In this document: positions 6,805 to 9,468 of the stretch, piece after piece
Numbering within the stretch: position 1 is the stretch's first letter
Layout: each line of letters starts with the position of its first letter
Assembly (NCBI GenBank): GCA_903859265.1
Contig: CAIOLZ010000280.1
Coordinates: 1 to 9,468, forward strand
Source of the DNA: an uncultured beta proteobacterium
Lineage (GTDB): Bacteria; Pseudomonadota; Gammaproteobacteria; Burkholderiales; Burkholderiaceae_C
DNA length: 9,468 nucleotides
Direction of reading: 5' to 3'
Translations under genes and position numbers: made by a program
The notes under the pieces: generated by a model
What the model was told of the DNA's origin: nothing
What the model saw: only the letters and a program-made list of their open reading frames with translations
The model's database searches: none

Positions 6805-7227
6805 ATGCTAGATCGCACGACCACCAAGTTTTCACACGTTAAACCGGCAGATACGGCGTTTAAGACCGGGGGATTGCGTGATTTCTTTTTGTACCGCGAC
6901 CTCGGCGTGGCCGAAGCGACCAATGGAAAAGTGATTGCGCACCTGGTTAAGGCAAATCTTGCACCAGAAGTAGGCACCGGTTGGCACCGCCATGAGGCGG
7001 ACTTTCAGATCGTGATCATGACCAAGGGCTGGGCGCGCTTCATGTACGAAGACAAGGTCACGCTGGTGGAAGCGGGCGATGTGGTGCACCAGCGACCGGG
7101 CATCCGCCATTTTCTGTTTGATTACTCGCCCGATATGGAGTACCTGGAAATTGTCTCGCCGGCCGACTTCAAGACGGTTGAGGTGGAGCCCGTTTGTGAG
7201 ATTCCCGCGCCTACCCCCTGGAAATGA
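6805..7227 (+). CDS. Small single-domain cupin protein
   Basis: This is a 140-residue protein with one cupin beta-barrel, probably metal-binding; its substrate is not known. The first cupin motif is seen as TGWHRHEADFQ, with H61, H63 and nearby E64 or Q68 as candidate ligands, followed by the usual glycine at 75. The second motif is GDVVHQRPGIRHFL, with H102 as the remaining ligand, so a metal site can form. There is no signal peptide and no DNA-binding domain. A GGAG Shine-Dalgarno (6795-6798) lies six bases before the ATG, which fixes the start. The gene stands alone: the response regulator is divergent upstream, and the GST-like gene converges 12 bp downstream. Cupins of this size act as dioxygenases, isomerases or small-molecule binders, and the sequence does not decide between these. 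Confidence 0.85.
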   Translation: MLDRTTTKFSHVKPADTAFKTGGLRDFFLYRDLGVAEATNGKVIAHLVKANLAPEVGTGWHRHEADFQIVIMTKGWARFMYEDKVTLVEAGDVVHQRPGIRHFLFDYSPDMEYLEIVSPADFKTVEVEPVCEIPAPTPWK

Positions 7228-7239
7228 AAGGCAATTTTC

Positions 7240-7896
7240 CTAGAACTCCGCATCCAGCTCATCAATCTCGTCGGGTTCGGCTGCGGCGGCGTCAATCCAC
7301 TCTTGCATCGCTGGCAGGGCCATGATGCGGCTGCAGTAGCCTGCGGATGCTTTATCCAGATTGACGTCATACGTGAGAAAACGCGTCACCACCGGGGCGT
7401 ACATGGCATCCGCAATGCAGGGTGCTTTGCCAAACAGGTAGGGTCCGCCGTAGGTGTTCAGGCAATCCGTCCAAATTTCGACAATCCGGTCAATATCGGC
7501 CTGGGCGCGTGACCAGACTTTGAATTTGGGAAAGTGCGCCTTGAGGTTCATCGGCAGTGCTGCGCGCAGCGCCGAAAAGCCCGAGTGCATCTCGCCGCAA
7601 ATCGCGCGGCAGTGCGCGCGGGCCTTGGCGTCGGCCGGCAGCAATTGCGCTTTGGGCTTGATTTCATGGAGGTATTCACCAATAGCCAGCGTGTCCCACA
7701 CCTTGATACCGTTGTGCTGCAGGGAGGGCACCAGCATGCTCGATGACAGCAGGAGCATTTCGGCTTTCATGGCAGGGTCGTCAGGAGACACTATGTGTTC
7801 GGTGAAATCGAGGCCCGCCAAACGGGCCATGAGCCATCCGCGCAACGCCCAGGCGCCATAATTTTTGCTGCTGATCGTCAAGACTGCTTTGGCCAT
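7240..7896 (-). CDS. Glutathione S-transferase-like protein
   Basis: This cytosolic 218-residue protein has the two-domain GST layout. Residues 1-78 form a thioredoxin-like N-terminal domain: the opening strand LTISSKNYGAWALRGWL supplies Ser9/Ser10 as candidate glutathione-activating residues. The cis-proline motif is VPSL (V56-P57), and WDTLAIGEYL (68-76) takes the place of the usual glutathione-contacting D/E-S-x-A-I-x-EYL. The remainder is helical, with the conserved C-terminal core IADAMYAPVVTRF (161-173). The frame is open 32 codons further upstream, to 7992. ATG 7896 is preferred because it has GGAG eight bases before it and begins at the first beta strand. Family members conjugate glutathione or isomerise or reduce electrophiles. 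The real substrate is unknown. It is divergent from phaZ, with 129 bp between the starts. Confidence 0.88.
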   Translation of the reverse strand: MAKAVLTISSKNYGAWALRGWLMARLAGLDFTEHIVSPDDPAMKAEMLLLSSSMLVPSLQHNGIKVWDTLAIGEYLHEIKPKAQLLPADAKARAHCRAICGEMHSGFSALRAALPMNLKAHFPKFKVWSRAQADIDRIVEIWTDCLNTYGGPYLFGKAPCIADAMYAPVVTRFLTYDVNLDKASAGYCSRIMALPAMQEWIDAAAAEPDEIDELDAEF

Positions 7897-8025
7897 AGTG
7901 GGCGCTCCCGAGTGGAATAGGTCCGTCTCTATGCCCGCAAGGGTTGTGCCAGCCACCGGTCTGGCCCGTAACTTGCCTGCAAAACCAGGCATTAAAGCAA
8001 CTTCGCAAAAATTGTCAGGACCCCC

Positions 8026-9246
8026 ATGATGTACCAGGCATACCAGTTCCAGTCCGACCTGATGTCACCCATGCGCTTGCTGGCCCAAACCGGGAGCAGC
8101 GCGCTCTGGCTGGGCAGCACCGAAGGCAGCCTGTTGCGCAAGGTGTCAGCGGCACTTGAAGTGTTTTCGCGCATGCGCCTGACACATTCGCGCCCGAAAT
8201 ACGGGATCCAGACCATTGCCGCCGGGGAGCGAATTTACAACGTCAGCGAAGAGGTCGTGCTGCGCATGCCATTTGGCAGCCTGCTGCACTTCAAGAAGGA
8301 CCTTGACAGCGCAGAGCCGGCGCACCCCCCGGTGTTGCTGGTGGCGCCACTTTCCGGCCATTTCGCCACGCTGCTCAAGGAGACGCTGAAAACCTTGCTG
8401 CAAGACCACGATGTTTTCATCACTGATTGGCACAACGCCCGTGATGTGGCACTGAGCCACGGCGCTTTTGGGCTGGACGATTACATCGACCACATGATCC
8501 AGTTCATCGATGCCATTGGAACTGGAACGCACGTCGTGGCCGTGTGCCAGCCCTGTGTTGCGGCGCTGGCAGCAACGGCCATCATGGCCGAAGACGACAA
8601 CCCGAATCAGCCCAGCAGCCTGACCCTGATGGCCGGCCCGGTGGACTGCCGCGTCAATCCAACCGAGGTCAACAAACTGGCCAACAGCAAACCCATCGAG
8701 TGGTTCGAGAAAAACCTGATCACCCACGTGCCCTTGCCCCACGCGGGTTTTATGCGCCGCGTCTATCCCGGATTTATCCAGCTCAGTGCCTTTATGGCCA
8801 TGAACCCTGAGCGCCACAAGCAGGCTTTCAAGGACATGTATGACCACCTGGTGAACGGGGACATGGAGAAGGCCGCCACCATCCAGACCTTCTACGACGA
8901 GTATCTGGCAGTCAACGACTTGCCGGCCGAGTTCTACCTGGAAACGGTCCAGAAGGTGTTTCAGACCTACGACTTGCCGGCCGGCAAACTTACCTATCGC
9001 GGTCGCACCGTGAATCCCAAAGCGATTCGCCGCACCGCCTTGTTGACCATTGAGGGTGAGCGCGACGATATTTGCGCGGTCGGGCAAACCGTGGCCGCGC
9101 ACGACCTTTGCAGCAGCATCCGCCCCTACTTAAAAAATCACCACATCCAGACCGGCGTCGGCCATTACGGCGTGTTTAGCGGCCGCAAATGGAATCAGCA
9201 GATCTATCCCCGCGTGCGCGACGCCATCCACGCCAGCATGGGCTAA
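8026..9246 (+). CDS. phaZ: Intracellular poly(3-hydroxybutyrate) depolymerase
   Basis: This enzyme breaks down amorphous PHB in storage granules, releasing 3-hydroxybutyrate units as carbon and reducing power. The 406-residue protein follows the Ralstonia PhaZa1 pattern from the first residues (MMYQAYQFQ against MLYQLHEFQ, quoted from memory). Conserved blocks include VLLVAPLSGHFATLLKETL, YITDW-like FITDWHNARD, GGPID-like AGPVDCRVNPT, and RRVYPGFIQ. The catalytic triad of this cysteine-type alpha/beta hydrolase is visible: C174 in AVCQPCV, an aspartate in EGERDDI (D347 or D348), and H380 in GVGHYGVFSGR. No signal peptide is present, which fits intracellular action. AGGA (8017-8020) lies five bases before ATG 8026; a second ATG follows at once, but the first matches the homologues. 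No phasin or PHB synthase gene is nearby. Confidence 0.93.
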   Translation: MMYQAYQFQSDLMSPMRLLAQTGSSALWLGSTEGSLLRKVSAALEVFSRMRLTHSRPKYGIQTIAAGERIYNVSEEVVLRMPFGSLLHFKKDLDSAEPAHPPVLLVAPLSGHFATLLKETLKTLLQDHDVFITDWHNARDVALSHGAFGLDDYIDHMIQFIDAIGTGTHVVAVCQPCVAALAATAIMAEDDNPNQPSSLTLMAGPVDCRVNPTEVNKLANSKPIEWFEKNLITHVPLPHAGFMRRVYPGFIQLSAFMAMNPERHKQAFKDMYDHLVNGDMEKAATIQTFYDEYLAVNDLPAEFYLETVQKVFQTYDLPAGKLTYRGRTVNPKAIRRTALLTIEGERDDICAVGQTVAAHDLCSSIRPYLKNHHIQTGVGHYGVFSGRKWNQQIYPRVRDAIHASMG

Positions 9247-9253
9247 CAGGTAT

Positions 9254-9468
9254 TCAGGAACCGGCTTCCGATGCGCCGGGATTCTTGCCCTTCATCGGCG
9301 CGTAGAAGGCTTTGATGCGAGCCATATCGGCCTCGACATCGCCGGTAGTCACGAACTCGGGGCCCAGTCCGGCGCGCTTTTTGTCGTAGTCGATATAGGC
9401 CATCACGATTGGCACGCCCGCGCCGATGGCGATGTGATAAAAGCCGGTTCGCCAATAACGCACATTGC
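9254..9468 (-). CDS. C-terminal part of a probable PlsC-like lysophospholipid acyltransferase, 5' end outside window
   Basis: Only the last 71 or so residues are present, and the frame is open to the right edge. A GTG at 9463 is in frame but lies inside the domain and is unlikely to be the start. The visible part begins VRYWRTGFYHIAIGAGVPIV, then has AYIDYDKKRAGLGPEF and GDVEADMARIKAFYAPMKG. This resembles the region after the EGTRS motif in 1-acyl-glycerol-3-phosphate acyltransferase relatives, where a WRTGFYxIAxGAxVPIV segment recurs. The catalytic HX4D and EGTRS motifs would lie beyond the window, so the assignment rests on this pattern alone. The gene converges with phaZ, with seven bases between the stops. 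Confidence 0.62.
   Translation of the reverse strand, partial: NVRYWRTGFYHIAIGAGVPIVMAYIDYDKKRAGLGPEFVTTGDVEADMARIKAFYAPMKGKNPGASEAGS

Noticed and set aside
7944..8001. Sigma-70 promoter before phaZ (TTGTGC or TTGCCT as -35)
   Set aside because: No acceptable -10 hexamer lies 16-18 bases from either candidate, so no promoter was called.
8146..9102. A 318-codon open frame antisense to phaZ
   Set aside because: It is fully overlapped by the well-supported depolymerase gene, shows no family motif, and has composition typical of a complement frame.

Overview
The window (about 9.5 kb, moderately high GC) looks like chromosomal DNA of a betaproteobacterium, most likely Burkholderiales of the Comamonadaceae type (Rhodoferax/Polaromonas-like). 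This is inferred from the tkt-gap gene pair, a Ralstonia-type intracellular PHB depolymerase, codon use, and the mix of c-di-GMP signalling and small oxidoreductase/GST genes. It was not confirmed by any search. No rRNA, tRNA, CRISPR array, insertion sequence or phage gene was seen.

Layout from left to right. (1) Bases 2-1639, +: a membrane diguanylate cyclase, cut at its 5' end by the window edge (Cache sensor, TM, HAMP, PAS, GGDEF with an intact inhibitory site). (2) 1652-2773, -: an Old Yellow Enzyme family flavin oxidoreductase, convergent with (1) across 12 bp. (3) 2845-4938, +: transketolase, divergent from (2) across a 71-bp gap. (4) 5040-6035, +: type I glyceraldehyde-3-phosphate dehydrogenase, co-directional with tkt. 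(5) 6143-6523, -: a stand-alone receiver-domain response regulator, convergent with gap across a palindrome-rich 107-bp spacer. (6) 6805-7227, +: a small cupin. (7) 7240-7896, -: a glutathione S-transferase-like protein, convergent with the cupin. (8) 8026-9246, +: intracellular poly(3-hydroxybutyrate) depolymerase PhaZ, divergent from (7). (9) 9254-9468, -: the C-terminal end of a probable PlsC-like acyltransferase, running off the right edge.

The genes form mostly single-gene units in alternating orientation rather than one operon. The only plausible co-transcribed pair is tkt-gap, which links the pentose phosphate/Calvin carbon rearrangements to triose phosphate metabolism. PhaZ adds mobilisation of stored PHB. 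The diguanylate cyclase and the receiver protein are signalling genes, with no visible regulatory link to the metabolic genes.

The most unusual signal is at the tkt-gap junction. The last codons of tkt are followed, 55 bp downstream and in another reading frame, by a second diverged copy of the same C-terminal coding segment (21 of 23 bases identical at its start, 10 of 15 residues identical when translated). It looks like a remnant of a duplicated or recombined transketolase tail inside the gap leader. The rest of the window is ordinary core and accessory metabolism, and I see no convincing evidence of a wholly new system.
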